Assembly (NCBI RefSeq): GCF_024505145.1
Contig: NZ_JANIAA010000022.1
Location: 86,861-150,860, forward strand
Direction of reading: 5' to 3'
Length of the DNA: 64,000 bases
DNA from: Streptomyces rugosispiralis
GTDB taxonomy: Bacteria > Actinomycetota > Actinomycetes > Streptomycetales > Streptomycetaceae
Below the pieces are notes generated by a model, which was not told where the DNA came from, did no database searches, and saw nothing but the letters and a program-made list of their open reading frames with translations. The translations under genes and the position numbers were made by a program. Each line of letters starts with the position of its first letter. Positions within the stretch are counted from its first letter, which is position 1. Positions 19,452 to 28,295 of the stretch are shown here, one piece after another.

Positions 19452-20450
19452 ATGTCCTCATGCGCGCAAGCCCGCCCCCGAAGATCCCTGATACGGCGTG
19501 CGGCCACGATGGCCGCCGCCGGTACGGCGGTCGCCGCCCTGGTCTCGGCCGCCCCCGCCACCTCCGCCGCCGCATCGGCACGGCACACGGCGGACGCCCG
19601 TACCACCCTCGCGGCACCCGACATCTCCGTGGCCAATGTGAAGGCCCATCTGGCCCAGCTCCAGTCCATCGCCACCGCCAACGGCGGCAACCGCGCCCAT
19701 GGCCGCCCCGGCTACAAGGCGTCGCTCGACTACATCAAGGGCAAGCTGGACGCCGCTGGATACACCACCACCGTGCAGCAGTTCACCTCCGGCGGTGCCA
19801 CCGGCTACAACCTCATCGCCGACTGGCCCGGCGGTGACACCAACAACGTGGTGTTCTCCGGCGCCCACCTCGACTCCGTCACCGCGGGCCCCGGGATCAA
19901 CGACAACGGCTCGGGCTCCGCCGGAATCCTGGAGACCGCGCTGACCGTCGCCCGCCAGGGCGCGAAGCCCACCAAGCATCTGCGGTTCGCCTGGTGGGGC
20001 GCGGAGGAGCGGGGCATGGTCGGCTCCACCTACTACATCAACAACCTGCCGACGGCCGAACGGGCGAAGATCGACGGCTATCTCAACTTCGACATGATCG
20101 GCTCGCCCAACCCCGGCTACTTCGTCTATGACGACGACCCCGGGATCGAGTCGGTCTTCAAGGCGTTCTTCTCCGCCAAGGGCGTGCCCACCGAGATCGA
20201 GACCGAGGGCGACGGCCGCTCCGACCACGCGCCGTTCAAGAACAAGGGCATCCCGGTGGGCGGTCTCTTCAGCGGGGCCGACTACATCAAGACCGCCGCC
20301 CAGGCCCAGAAGTGGGGCGGCACCTCGGGGCAGGCGTTCGACCGCTGCTACCACCGCTCCTGCGACACCTCGAGCAACATCGACGACACCGCCCTGGACC
20401 GCAACAGCGACGCCATCGCCTACGCGGTCTGGACGCTCGGCGGCGCCTGA
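19452..20450 (+). CDS. Secreted M28-family zinc aminopeptidase (Streptomyces griseus aminopeptidase type)
   Basis: 332 residues. A long twin-Arg-containing signal peptide (RRSLIRR, then an Ala-rich core, to about residue 45) is followed by a short propeptide. The two-zinc ligands are all present with exactly the spacing of the S. griseus enzyme: His139, Asp151, Glu186, Asp214 and His301, with Glu185 as the general base (WWGAEERG). It should cleave N-terminal, mainly hydrophobic residues outside the cell. A disulphide is likely between Cys299 and Cys304 (CYHRSC). The ribosome site ACCGGAG sits 6 bases before the ATG. Confidence 0.95.
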   Translation: MSSCAQARPRRSLIRRAATMAAAGTAVAALVSAAPATSAAASARHTADARTTLAAPDISVANVKAHLAQLQSIATANGGNRAHGRPGYKASLDYIKGKLDAAGYTTTVQQFTSGGATGYNLIADWPGGDTNNVVFSGAHLDSVTAGPGINDNGSGSAGILETALTVARQGAKPTKHLRFAWWGAEERGMVGSTYYINNLPTAERAKIDGYLNFDMIGSPNPGYFVYDDDPGIESVFKAFFSAKGVPTEIETEGDGRSDHAPFKNKGIPVGGLFSGADYIKTAAQAQKWGGTSGQAFDRCYHRSCDTSSNIDDTALDRNSDAIAYAVWTLGGA

Positions 20451-20484
20451 TCCCGGATGATGTGCCGTGTTCGGTTCCGCGGGC

Positions 20485-20586
20485 TCAGGCCGCTTCGGCC
20501 GCCCAGGCCGCTCAGGCCGTCCGGTGCGCTTCGGCCACTCAGGCCGCCCGGTGCGCTTCGGCCACTCAGGCCGCTCAGGCCGCTCA
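20485..20586. repeat. 9/27-bp repeat array carrying six in-frame stops of the ABC permease
   Basis: On the minus strand the block GGCCTGAG recurs. TGA codons lie at 20584, 20575, 20566, 20539, 20512 and 20485 (lower coordinate of each), spaced 9, 9, 27, 27 and 27 bases, so all are in the frame of the permease. The 27-bp unit contains GTGCGCTTCGGCCACTCAGG on the plus strand. Confidence 0.92.
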
Positions 20587-21517
20587 GGCCGTGATGTCCT
20601 TCGCGGTGAACCGGGCCCAGGCCGCAGAGCCGAACACGGCCACGTACAGCCCCTGCAGCCCCAGGTTCTTGACCAGCTCGTCCCAGTAGACCGGCTCGCG
20701 GAGGAGATCGGCGAAGCTGAGCCAGTAGTGCGGGAAGAGATACGGGTGGATCGCGTGCAGCTGCGGGATGGTGTCGAGGATCTGCGCGGTGATCACCAGC
20801 CCCACCGTCGTGGCCATGGCCGCGATCCCGCTGTTGGTGAGGGTGGAGATGAACAGCCCCACCGTGGCGATCCCCACCAGCGACAGGGCCACCAGGGCGG
20901 CCACGCCGAGCGCCCTGAGCAGCGCCTCCTCGAACGAGACGGTGATGCCCGAGATCAGCGTGACATCGCCGAGCGGGAACAGCAGCGCCCCCGTCACCAG
21001 GCTCGTGAGGGCCACGACCAGGGTCGCGATCAGGCAGAAGGCCATGGTGGTGGTGAATTTGGCCAGCAGCAGACGGGTCCGCCCGGCGGGGGCGACCAGC
21101 AGATAGCGCAGCGTCCCCGAGCCCGCCTCACCGGCGATGGCGTCACCGGCGATCACGCCGACCACCATCGGCAGGAAGACCGGCAGCGTCGCCGCCAGTG
21201 ACGCGAAGACCAGGAAGATCCCGTTGTTGGTGATCTGAGGGAAGAAGGCGGGGCCCTCCCCCGCTCCCCCACGGCCGCCGCCGAAGCCGCCGCCGTCGCT
21301 GGTCTCGATCTTCACCGCGATGCCGATGAGGATCGGGATCAGCGCGAGCACGCCGAGCAGGGCCAGGGTCCGCCAGCGGCGGAGGGTGATGGCCAGCTCG
21401 GAGCGGAAGAGCGCCAGGGCCCACAGGGGGTTCGGGCGGGACGGGTTCGCGGCCCGCCCGGCCGGTGCGCCGGTGTGGGCCGTCCTCGGTACACCGGTGT
21501 CGGCCACCCTCCGTTCC

Positions 21518-21531
<14 letters not shown>
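20584..21531 (-). CDS. ABC-2 type transporter permease
   Basis: 315 residues with six hydrophobic segments (about 55-75, 100-125, 165-190, 195-220, 225-250, 285-305), typical of ABC-2 permeases. The stretch GDAIAGEAGSGTLRYLLVAPAGRTRLLLAK is the conserved coupling helix region. The ATG at 21531 overlaps the ATPase gene by 14 bases, so they form one unit. Natural product or peptide export and lipoprotein handling are both known roles for such pairs. The LolA-like neighbour hints at a cell-envelope role. Confidence 0.9.
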
Positions 21532-22501
<970 letters not shown>

Positions 22502-22573
22502 GGGCTCCCCTTCGTTCAGCGTCGTATCCGCGCCCTACGTCGTCCGTGACCGCGCCTTATGCGCCCAGTGGCC

Positions 22574-23827
22574 TCACTTGGCCGCGTTGGCGGCCTTGAT
22601 CAGGGCGTCCTTGTCGACCGCGCCGACGAACACCTTGCCATCGGCGGTGACCAGCGCGTTCACCAGCCGGGTGCTGACCACGGTGCCGGAGCCGAACTTC
22701 CCCTTGACCTCCTTGCCGAAGCCGCCGAGGAGGCCGGAGGCCCCACCCGGGCCGCTGTCGCCGCCGGGTGTCGTGGGCGCCGCGGCGCCGCCGGGGGTGT
22801 CGAGCCGGGCGACCGAGTCCCAGCCCTCGCCGACGACCTTCAGCCCGGACAGGGCGCCCTGGGCGTCCTTGAAGTCCTTGGAGTCCTTGGAGCCGAAGCC
22901 CTTCGGGGCGTCCTTGTGGCCGGCCTTGGGCTCCTCGGTGACCTTGGCGCCCTTGGGCGGCGTGAAGTCGAAGGTGCCGGCCTTGGGCTTGCCGAAGTCC
23001 ACCTTGGTGAAACCCACATCGATGATCGCCTTGCCGCCGCTCTTCGGGGAGAGCGTGAACTTCAGCGGGACACCGTTGTCCGCGTCCACCGCGATACGGA
23101 CGGATCCGATCGTGGAGTCGCTGTTCTGCTTGGGCTTGATCAGCAGGTCGTACGCTTCCCGCCCGGCGACCCGGGAGGTGCCGTCGACGGTCACATCGGT
23201 GGTGTCGTCCACGGCGGAGAGCACCGTCTTGGCCATCTCCTGGGGCGTGGCGCCCCGCAGGTCCTTCGGCATCTCCCGCCGGTGGTCGCCCTTGGCCTTC
23301 GCGTCCTTGGGGGCGGTGGCGTGGAAGGCGGAGTTGCTCCCGCTGTCGTACGCCCAGATCTCGCCGCCGTTGTGGATCATGCTGTACTCGGCGGCGTTCT
23401 CGACGATCGACACCCGCTGCTTCTCGGGGCCGTCGGTGGCCACCCGCAGGGTGTGGGAGCCGGAGATCAGCTCCATCAGCTTGGATTCGGGCGCGGCGGA
23501 CGCGTCGCCGCCCTGCGCCCCGCCCAGGTCGGCGATGGAGCCGCCACCCGGGAGCGAGGGGATGCCCAGATCGGTGGTGATCTTCACCGAACCGGACATC
23601 TGCTGGGCGTCCGATGCCGCCATCTTGCTGATGAGCTCTTGTGCCGAGATCTTCGGCAGATTGGGGTCGCCGGTGCTGGCAAGCGCCGGGACCAGTCCTA
23701 TGGTCGCCGCCGCGATGCCCGCGACGGCGACCGGAGCGGCGTACCGGGCGGCCTTCTTCCCTCGTGATGGCCGCTCTTCATCCCAGAAGCCGTCGTCGGC
23801 GACCTGTGTCGGTCGGATCCGTGCCAT
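22574..23827 (-). CDS. LolA-like / DUF2092-type exported protein
   Basis: 417 residues. One membrane anchor or uncleaved signal lies at about 29-50 after a basic KKAAR stretch. The body has the beta-rich LolA-like layout: SGSVKITTDLGIP, then LRVATDGPEKQRVSIVENAAEYSMIHNGGEIWAYDSGSNSAFH, and GREAYDLLIKPKQ. A Gly/Pro-rich linker follows residue 330. It starts at an ATG with GGAGGTAGAG in front and is followed by the ABC pair, so the three probably form an operon. Gram-positive bacteria have no outer membrane for LolA to serve; binding of a lipid or lipoprotein at the cell surface is an inference. Confidence 0.8.
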   Translation of the reverse strand: MARIRPTQVADDGFWDEERPSRGKKAARYAAPVAVAGIAAATIGLVPALASTGDPNLPKISAQELISKMAASDAQQMSGSVKITTDLGIPSLPGGGSIADLGGAQGGDASAAPESKLMELISGSHTLRVATDGPEKQRVSIVENAAEYSMIHNGGEIWAYDSGSNSAFHATAPKDAKAKGDHRREMPKDLRGATPQEMAKTVLSAVDDTTDVTVDGTSRVAGREAYDLLIKPKQNSDSTIGSVRIAVDADNGVPLKFTLSPKSGGKAIIDVGFTKVDFGKPKAGTFDFTPPKGAKVTEEPKAGHKDAPKGFGSKDSKDFKDAQGALSGLKVVGEGWDSVARLDTPGGAAAPTTPGGDSGPGGASGLLGGFGKEVKGKFGSGTVVSTRLVNALVTADGKVFVGAVDKDALIKAANAAK

Positions 23828-24047
23828 GTGTGCTCTACCTCCGTCGTCGGCGGCGGTTCGTCAGCTTGCACTCGTCCACCTCTCGGGCCATTGTCACCCG
23901 ATCCCGCCATGTGGTGGTCTTTTCATCCCACCAAATCGTTCGACGTGGCGCGTCAGCCCGCAGGATCACCTCGGCGTAATGCTCGGGTATGACGCCGCTC
24001 CACCGGGAGTCAGGGGCCGATCGGGGTGGATTGGTGGCGGGCGGGGG

Positions 24048-25058
24048 TCACCCGGCCCGGTGGACCACCGCGTCGCACAGCCCCTCGAGGGCCGCCTTCG
24101 CCGGGCCCTCGGGCAGCGGCGCCAGCATCGAACGGGCCTCCGCCGCATAGCGGACCGTGACCCGGCGGGCCCGCTCCAGCGCCGGATGGGCGCGCAGCCG
24201 CCGCAGCACCTCGGCATGGCGCGCGTCATCGGTGAGATCGCCCGCGAGCAGCTCGCACAGCTCGCGGTCCTCGGCCGAACCGGTCTCCTCGGCCTGCTCC
24301 CGCACATAGAGCACGGGCAGGGTGGCCACGCCCTCGCGCAGATCGGTACCGGGGGTCTTGCCGGACTCATGGCTGTCGCTGGCGATGTCCAGTACGTCGT
24401 CGGCGAGCTGGAAGGCCATGCCGAGCCGCTCGCCGTACTGGGTGAGGATGCTGACGATGCTCTCGTCGGCGCCCGCCATCATCGCGCCGAACCGGCCGGA
24501 GACGGCGATCAGCGAGCCCGTCTTGCCGGCCAGCACATCCAGGTAGTGGTCGACCGGGGCGCGGCCGTCGCGGGGGCCCGCCGTCTCCAGGATCTGACCG
24601 GTGACCAGCCGCTCGAACGCCTCGGCCTGGATCCGCACCGCCTCGGGGCCGAGGTCGGCCAGGATGTGCGAGGCGCGGGCGAAGAGGAAGTCGCCGGTGA
24701 GGACCGCCACCGAGTTGCCCCAGCGGGCGTTGGCGCTGGGGACGCCGCGCCGCACCTCCGCCTCGTCCATCACATCGTCGTGGTACAGCGTGGCCAGATG
24801 GGTGAGCTCGACGACCACCGCCGAGGGCACCACTCCGGGCGCATGGGGGTCGCCGAACTGCGCGGCCAGCAGCACCAGCAGGGGCCGGAACCGCTTCCCC
24901 CCGGCCCGCACCAGATGCTGGGCGGCCTCCGTGATGAAGGGCACATCGCTTTTCGTGGCCTCCAGCAGGCCCTCTTCGACCGCCGTCAGCCCGGCCTGGG
25001 TGTCGGCTTCCAGAGTCCGGTCCCGCACGCTCAGCCCCAAGGGCCCGACGAAGCTCAC
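24048..25058 (-). CDS. Polyprenyl diphosphate synthase (menaquinone side chain)
   Basis: 336 residues from the GTG at 25058, which has AGGAG six bases upstream; longer in-frame extensions lack a ribosome site. Both aspartate-rich motifs are intact: DDVMD at 94-98 and DDVLD at 220-224, with GKRFRP near 54 and GKT in GTDLREG. The fifth residue before the first motif is a small Leu-Ala-Thr-Leu stretch, not bulky aromatics, which fits long-chain synthesis. Long-chain enzymes of this type build the all-trans chain of menaquinone (mostly nine units in streptomycetes). Its place near the nuo and mqn genes supports that. Chain length is not provable here. Confidence 0.93.
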   Translation of the reverse strand: MSFVGPLGLSVRDRTLEADTQAGLTAVEEGLLEATKSDVPFITEAAQHLVRAGGKRFRPLLVLLAAQFGDPHAPGVVPSAVVVELTHLATLYHDDVMDEAEVRRGVPSANARWGNSVAVLTGDFLFARASHILADLGPEAVRIQAEAFERLVTGQILETAGPRDGRAPVDHYLDVLAGKTGSLIAVSGRFGAMMAGADESIVSILTQYGERLGMAFQLADDVLDIASDSHESGKTPGTDLREGVATLPVLYVREQAEETGSAEDRELCELLAGDLTDDARHAEVLRRLRAHPALERARRVTVRYAAEARSMLAPLPEGPAKAALEGLCDAVVHRAG

Positions 25059-25391
25059 GGGGTACTCCTGTCTGCCTACGAATGACGCGAATGTCGATGT
25101 GTCGCTGCCTCCACCAACAGGCAGCGTATCCGGTCGGGTATCGATCACTGTGGGCGCCTTCCCGCCTTGTGCGCCTCTCACCGTTCTCTCCCGAACCGAA
25201 CCACTTCACATCGCAGTACCGCGATCGCAGCAGATCATTCATGCCCCGGACCCCATCCGGCCAGCCGACCGGACCCCACCCGGCGGGCCGGCCGGACTGC
25301 CGGACAGTCCGCCGGGCGGTCCGCCGAACCAGCCGCCGGGCGGGGCCGGTCACCGGCATGGGGCGGGCCGACGGCCGCGGGCGAGGCCCGC
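25059..25391. other. Intergenic region upstream of the polyprenyl synthase
   Basis: The 150 bp next to the synthase are moderately AT-richer and should hold its promoter. The rest, 25255-25375, is a GCCGGGCGG-type simple-sequence stretch rich in CCGCC and GGCGG. No gene can be supported. Confidence 0.5.
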
Positions 25392-25541
25392 TCATCCGCG
25401 CATGGCGGCCACCGCCTTCGCCAGCCGTGGCGACGCGTACCCCGTACCGCAGACGAACCGCCTCACCGGGCCGAAACTCGCCGCCGCGGGCAGCCCGGTG
25501 ACGTACAGCCCAGGGACAGAGGAGCCGTAACCCGCGTCGAG
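25392..25541 (-). pseudogene. C-terminal remnant of a FAD-dependent oxidoreductase
   Basis: The minus strand encodes 49 residues ending in a stop: SSVPGLYVTGLPAAASFGPV and then RRFVCGTGYASPRLAKAVAA. This is the way many streptomycete FAD/NAD(P)-binding oxidoreductases end (PGLYFVGLPAA...F...VCG). Codons have the expected G/C third positions. Upstream the frame runs straight into an 18-bp tandem repeat and the fumarylacetoacetase promoter, and no N-terminal or dinucleotide-binding part exists. It is therefore a leftover of a deleted gene. Confidence 0.6.
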
Positions 25542-25548
25542 CGGCGCC

Positions 25549-25607
25549 GCCCCGGCCACCGGCGTTGCCCCGGCCACCGGCATCGCCCCGGCCACCGGCG
25601 TTGCCCC
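25549..25607 (+). repeat. 18-bp tandem repeat, three copies
   Basis: GCCCCGGCCACCGGCGTT, then the same with ...CATC, then ...CGTT again, followed by a partial GCCCC. It sits at the junction between the oxidoreductase remnant and the fumarylacetoacetase leader. Confidence 0.9.
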
Positions 25608-25671
25608 GCGCCCCCCGCGCCATAGGGTGTGCTGCGTCCCACAGTGACGAGGAGAAGGCGAGGCAGCCCCG

Positions 25672-26922
25672 ATGCCGCAGCGATCCCCGCTGGATCTGCA
25701 CGAAGGCGACCCCTTCGGCCCGCACAACCTCCCCTATGGCGTCTTCACCGCGCCGCACGCTCCTCATCTGCGGAAAATCGGGGTGCGCTACGGAAACCAT
25801 GTGCTCGACGTGGGCGCCGCCGCGGCCGCCACCGCCTCTCCGCACGCCGAGCCGCTGGGCGCCGGCACCCTCAACCCGCTGATGGCCGCGGGCCGCCCGG
25901 TCTGGCAGGCCGTGCGCGCCGAGGTGCTCGACTGGCTCACCGACCCGGCGCACCGCTCGGCCATCGAGCCCCTGATGCACCCCCTCCCCACCGTGGCGCT
26001 CCACCTCCCCTTCGAGGTGGCCGACTACGCCGACTTCTATGCGAGCGAGCACCACGCCACCAACACGGGCCGGATCTTCCGCCCCGACGGCGAGGCGCTC
26101 ACCCCCAACTGGAAGCACATGCCGATCGGCTACCACGGCCGGGCCGGCACCATCCTCGTCTCGGGCACGCCCGTCGTCCGCCCGCAGGGCCAGCATCTGC
26201 CCCCGGCCGATACCTCCGCACCACACGCTTCCTCCCCCACTCCGGTCTTCGGCCCCTCCCTGCGCCTCGACTTCGAGGCGGAGGTGGCCTTCGTCGTCGG
26301 CGCCCCTTCCACTGTGAATACACCGGTGCCGCTCTCCGGGTTCCACGACCACGTCTTCGGTGTCTGTCTGCTCAACGACTGGTCCGCGCGCGACATCCAG
26401 GCGTGGGAGTACCGTCCGCTCGGCCCCTTCCTCGGCAAGTCCTTCGCCACCTCCCTCGCCGCCTGGGTCACCCCGCTGGACGCCCTCACGGCGGCCCGCA
26501 CCAGCCCTCCCGCCCGCGACGTCCCGCCCCTCCCGTACCTGGACGACAGCGCCACCGAGCCCGGCGGGCTCGATCTGCGCCTGGAGGTCGCCCTCAACGG
26601 CCACACGATCTCCCGCCCGCCCTTCTCCGCCATGTACTGGACCGCGGCCCAGCAGCTCGCCCACCTGACGGTGAACGGCGCCTCGTTGCGCACCGGCGAC
26701 CTCTTCGCCTCCGGCACGGTCAGCGGCCCGCGCCCGGACGAGCTCGGCTGTCTCCTCGAACTCACCTGGGGCGGCCGCGAACCCCTGCGGCTCCCCGACG
26801 CCACCCGGACCTTCCTGGAGGACGGCGACGAGGTGACCGTCACGGCCTGGGCGCCGGGCCCGCGGGGGACCCGTATCGGCCTGGGCGAGGTGACCGGCCA
26901 GGTCGTCCCCGCCACGCCCTGA
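25672..26922 (+). CDS. fahA: Fumarylacetoacetase (tyrosine/homogentisate catabolism)
   Basis: 416 residues, the normal length. It hydrolyses fumarylacetoacetate to fumarate and acetoacetate, the last step of tyrosine breakdown. Metal and catalytic residues of the mammalian enzyme are conserved with the same spacing: Asp121 and His128 in DFYASEHHATN, Glu202 and Glu204 in DFEAEVAF, and Asp236 in LLNDWSARDIQ, followed by the family block EYRPLGPFLGKSF. The N-terminal SH3-like domain is present. The ATG at 25672 has GAGGAGAAGGCGAGG upstream. No other gene of the pathway is nearby. Confidence 0.96.
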   Translation: MPQRSPLDLHEGDPFGPHNLPYGVFTAPHAPHLRKIGVRYGNHVLDVGAAAAATASPHAEPLGAGTLNPLMAAGRPVWQAVRAEVLDWLTDPAHRSAIEPLMHPLPTVALHLPFEVADYADFYASEHHATNTGRIFRPDGEALTPNWKHMPIGYHGRAGTILVSGTPVVRPQGQHLPPADTSAPHASSPTPVFGPSLRLDFEAEVAFVVGAPSTVNTPVPLSGFHDHVFGVCLLNDWSARDIQAWEYRPLGPFLGKSFATSLAAWVTPLDALTAARTSPPARDVPPLPYLDDSATEPGGLDLRLEVALNGHTISRPPFSAMYWTAAQQLAHLTVNGASLRTGDLFASGTVSGPRPDELGCLLELTWGGREPLRLPDATRTFLEDGDEVTVTAWAPGPRGTRIGLGEVTGQVVPATP

Positions 26923-26982
26923 CGTGGCTGCTAATTTGTCGTGCTCCTGCCCTGACGATCCCGGACGACCGAGGAGAAGCAC

Positions 26983-27480
26983 GTGAAGAAGGCAGTGAGC
27001 ATCGCCGGCGCGGCGGCGGCGGCCGCCCTGCTGCTGACCGCATGCGGCAGTGACGGTGGCGACGACAAGAAGGACACCTCCAAGGACCCCTCCTCCGAGT
27101 CGAGCGCCCCGGCGGAGGGGGGCGCGGACACGAAGGTCTCCGGCACCTATGTGGCGAAGGCCGGTGACGGGGCCGTCATCCTGTCCATCAGCGGCAAGAA
27201 GGCCGTTCTGGTGGCCGACAAGCACATCTGCAACGGCGAGTACGCCGACATGGGCGGGAAGATGCTCATGCTCAAGTGCGCCGACGGCAACACCGACCGC
27301 AGCGCGGGCAAGGTCACCGCGAGCGCGGACGGCAAGACCCTCACGGTCGACTGGGACGCGCTCGCCAAGAATGACACCTTCATCAAGACGACCTCGCCCA
27401 GCGACCTCCCCTCGGGCCTGCCGACGTCGCTGCCCTCCGGCCTCCCGACCGGTGTGCCGACCGGCCTCCCGACCGGCTGA
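26983..27480 (+). CDS. Small secreted lipoprotein with Leu-Pro-Ser/Thr-Gly repeat tail
   Basis: 165 residues. A type II signal with lipobox LLTAC places the lipidated Cys near residue 21. A Ser/Asp/Lys-rich linker follows, then a compact beta-rich domain (GTYVAKAGDGAVILSISGKKAVLVADK) with two further cysteines at CNGEYADMGGKMLMLKC. The last 25 residues repeat LPSG/LPTG/VPTG. The GTG at 26983 has GAGGAG in front. The family is not recognised. It lies 60 bases after fahA with no terminator visible, so co-transcription is possible. Confidence 0.8.
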   Translation: MKKAVSIAGAAAAAALLLTACGSDGGDDKKDTSKDPSSESSAPAEGGADTKVSGTYVAKAGDGAVILSISGKKAVLVADKHICNGEYADMGGKMLMLKCADGNTDRSAGKVTASADGKTLTVDWDALAKNDTFIKTTSPSDLPSGLPTSLPSGLPTGVPTGLPTG

Positions 27481-27485
27481 ACCAC

Positions 27486-27543
27486 GGCGCCGGACCCCCT
27501 CCGGCGCCCCGGGCCCCTGGCGCGCAGGCGCGCCGGGGGCCCG
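27486..27543 (+). terminator. Two back-to-back GC hairpins after the lipoprotein gene
   Basis: GGCGCCGGA pairs with TCCGGCGCC around CCCCC (27486-27508). Next, CGGGCCCC/GGGGCCCG enclosing GGCGCG/CGCGCC forms a second stem (27510-27543). Both lie directly after the stop at 27480. Confidence 0.85.
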
Positions 27544-27616
27544 TCCCGCACAGTGACAGATCTTGCCGCCGCGGACACGAAACCGCAGCCGGAAGCGGTA
27601 GGAAAGCCGCCGTCAG

Positions 27617-27995
27617 GTGGCGCAACGCTTCGGCAACACCACCGGCCCGGCCCCGTCGGCATGGTCCCGATACGACCCCGCCGACCAGCACACCCCCGGA
27701 GCCGGCCGATACCGGCCGAACGCCCCCGCGAGCACGCCCCGCCGGTCGCCGCCGCGCCGGTCGCCGCCGCGCCCCACCGGTCGCCGCCCCGCCGGTCGCC
27801 GCCGCGCCCAGCCGGCGGCTCCGTGCCGACCGGGCATGGCAACTCGCCGGCCTGCTCCGCCACCAGGTCCTCATCGGCGGCTTCCCCGGGGGCGTGCTCC
27901 CCCTGGAGGACGCGGCCACTCGGCAGGCCCTGTCCTCGGTCCGCTCCGACCCGGATGCGGATGTCCGTGCCTACGCGGCCAAGGCGACGGCTTAG
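27617..27995 (+). pseudogene. Frameshifted gene remnant ending in a helical, coding-biased segment
   Basis: A GTG at 27617 opens a frame with clear G/C third positions (AQRFGNTTGPAPSAWSRYD) that becomes meaningless in a GCCGGTCGCCGCCGCG repeat. Beyond the repeat a different frame takes over with strong coding bias (RADRAWQLAGLLRHQVLIGG ... SDPDADVRAYAAKATA) and ends at the TAG at 27993. That second frame has no start codon back to the previous stop. The end resembles a HEAT-type helix pair, but the protein is not recognised. Slippage in the repeat is the likely cause. Confidence 0.5.
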
Positions 27996-28008
27996 GGGCG
28001 ACGCCTGC

Positions 28009-28120
28009 GGCGGGCCTGCCCCCACCCCACCCCTCCCCGAAACCGGGGACTCCGCCCCCAGCCCCCGCCGGGGCTCCGCCCGGACCCCGTTCCTCAATCG
28101 CCGGAGAGGCTGGAATTACG
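28009..28120 (+). repeat. Dispersed streptomycete intergenic repeat, copy 2
   Basis: The same block order as at 9137: CCCCACCCC..., CCCGAAACCGGGG, CTCCGCCCCC and finally CGCCGGAGAGGCTGGA. The copy has an extra GCCGGGGCTCCGCCCGGAC block. It contains strong stems and lies on the downstream side of nuoN. Confidence 0.75.
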
Positions 28121-28140
28121 TCCCCCGCACCGGCAGGGGC

Positions 28141-28188
28141 AGGGGCCGCAGCCCCCGTTCGGGAAGGGGCGAGGTGGGGTGGGGCGGA
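28141..28188 (-). repeat. Inverted partial copy of the dispersed intergenic repeat
   Basis: The reverse complement begins GCCCCACCCCACCTCGCCCC, then TTCCCGAACGGGGGC, matching the first half of the 9137 copy with few changes. Copies 28009-28120 and this one face each other and could fold into a long stem that ends the 14-gene nuo transcript. Confidence 0.7.
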
Positions 28189-28295
28189 ATGGGGAACAAC
28201 TCCGGCCGGGCGCGGCACCGTCTTGGTGTCCGGGCCCGGCCGGGGGGCCAGGGGCGTAGCCCCCTGCGTTCCGGTTGGGGCGAGACGCGGGATGG

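Noticed and set aside
27407..27478. LPxTG sortase signal at the lipoprotein C-terminus
   Set aside because: The repeats are LPSG/LPTG without the fifth residue, hydrophobic segment and basic tail of a sorting signal.
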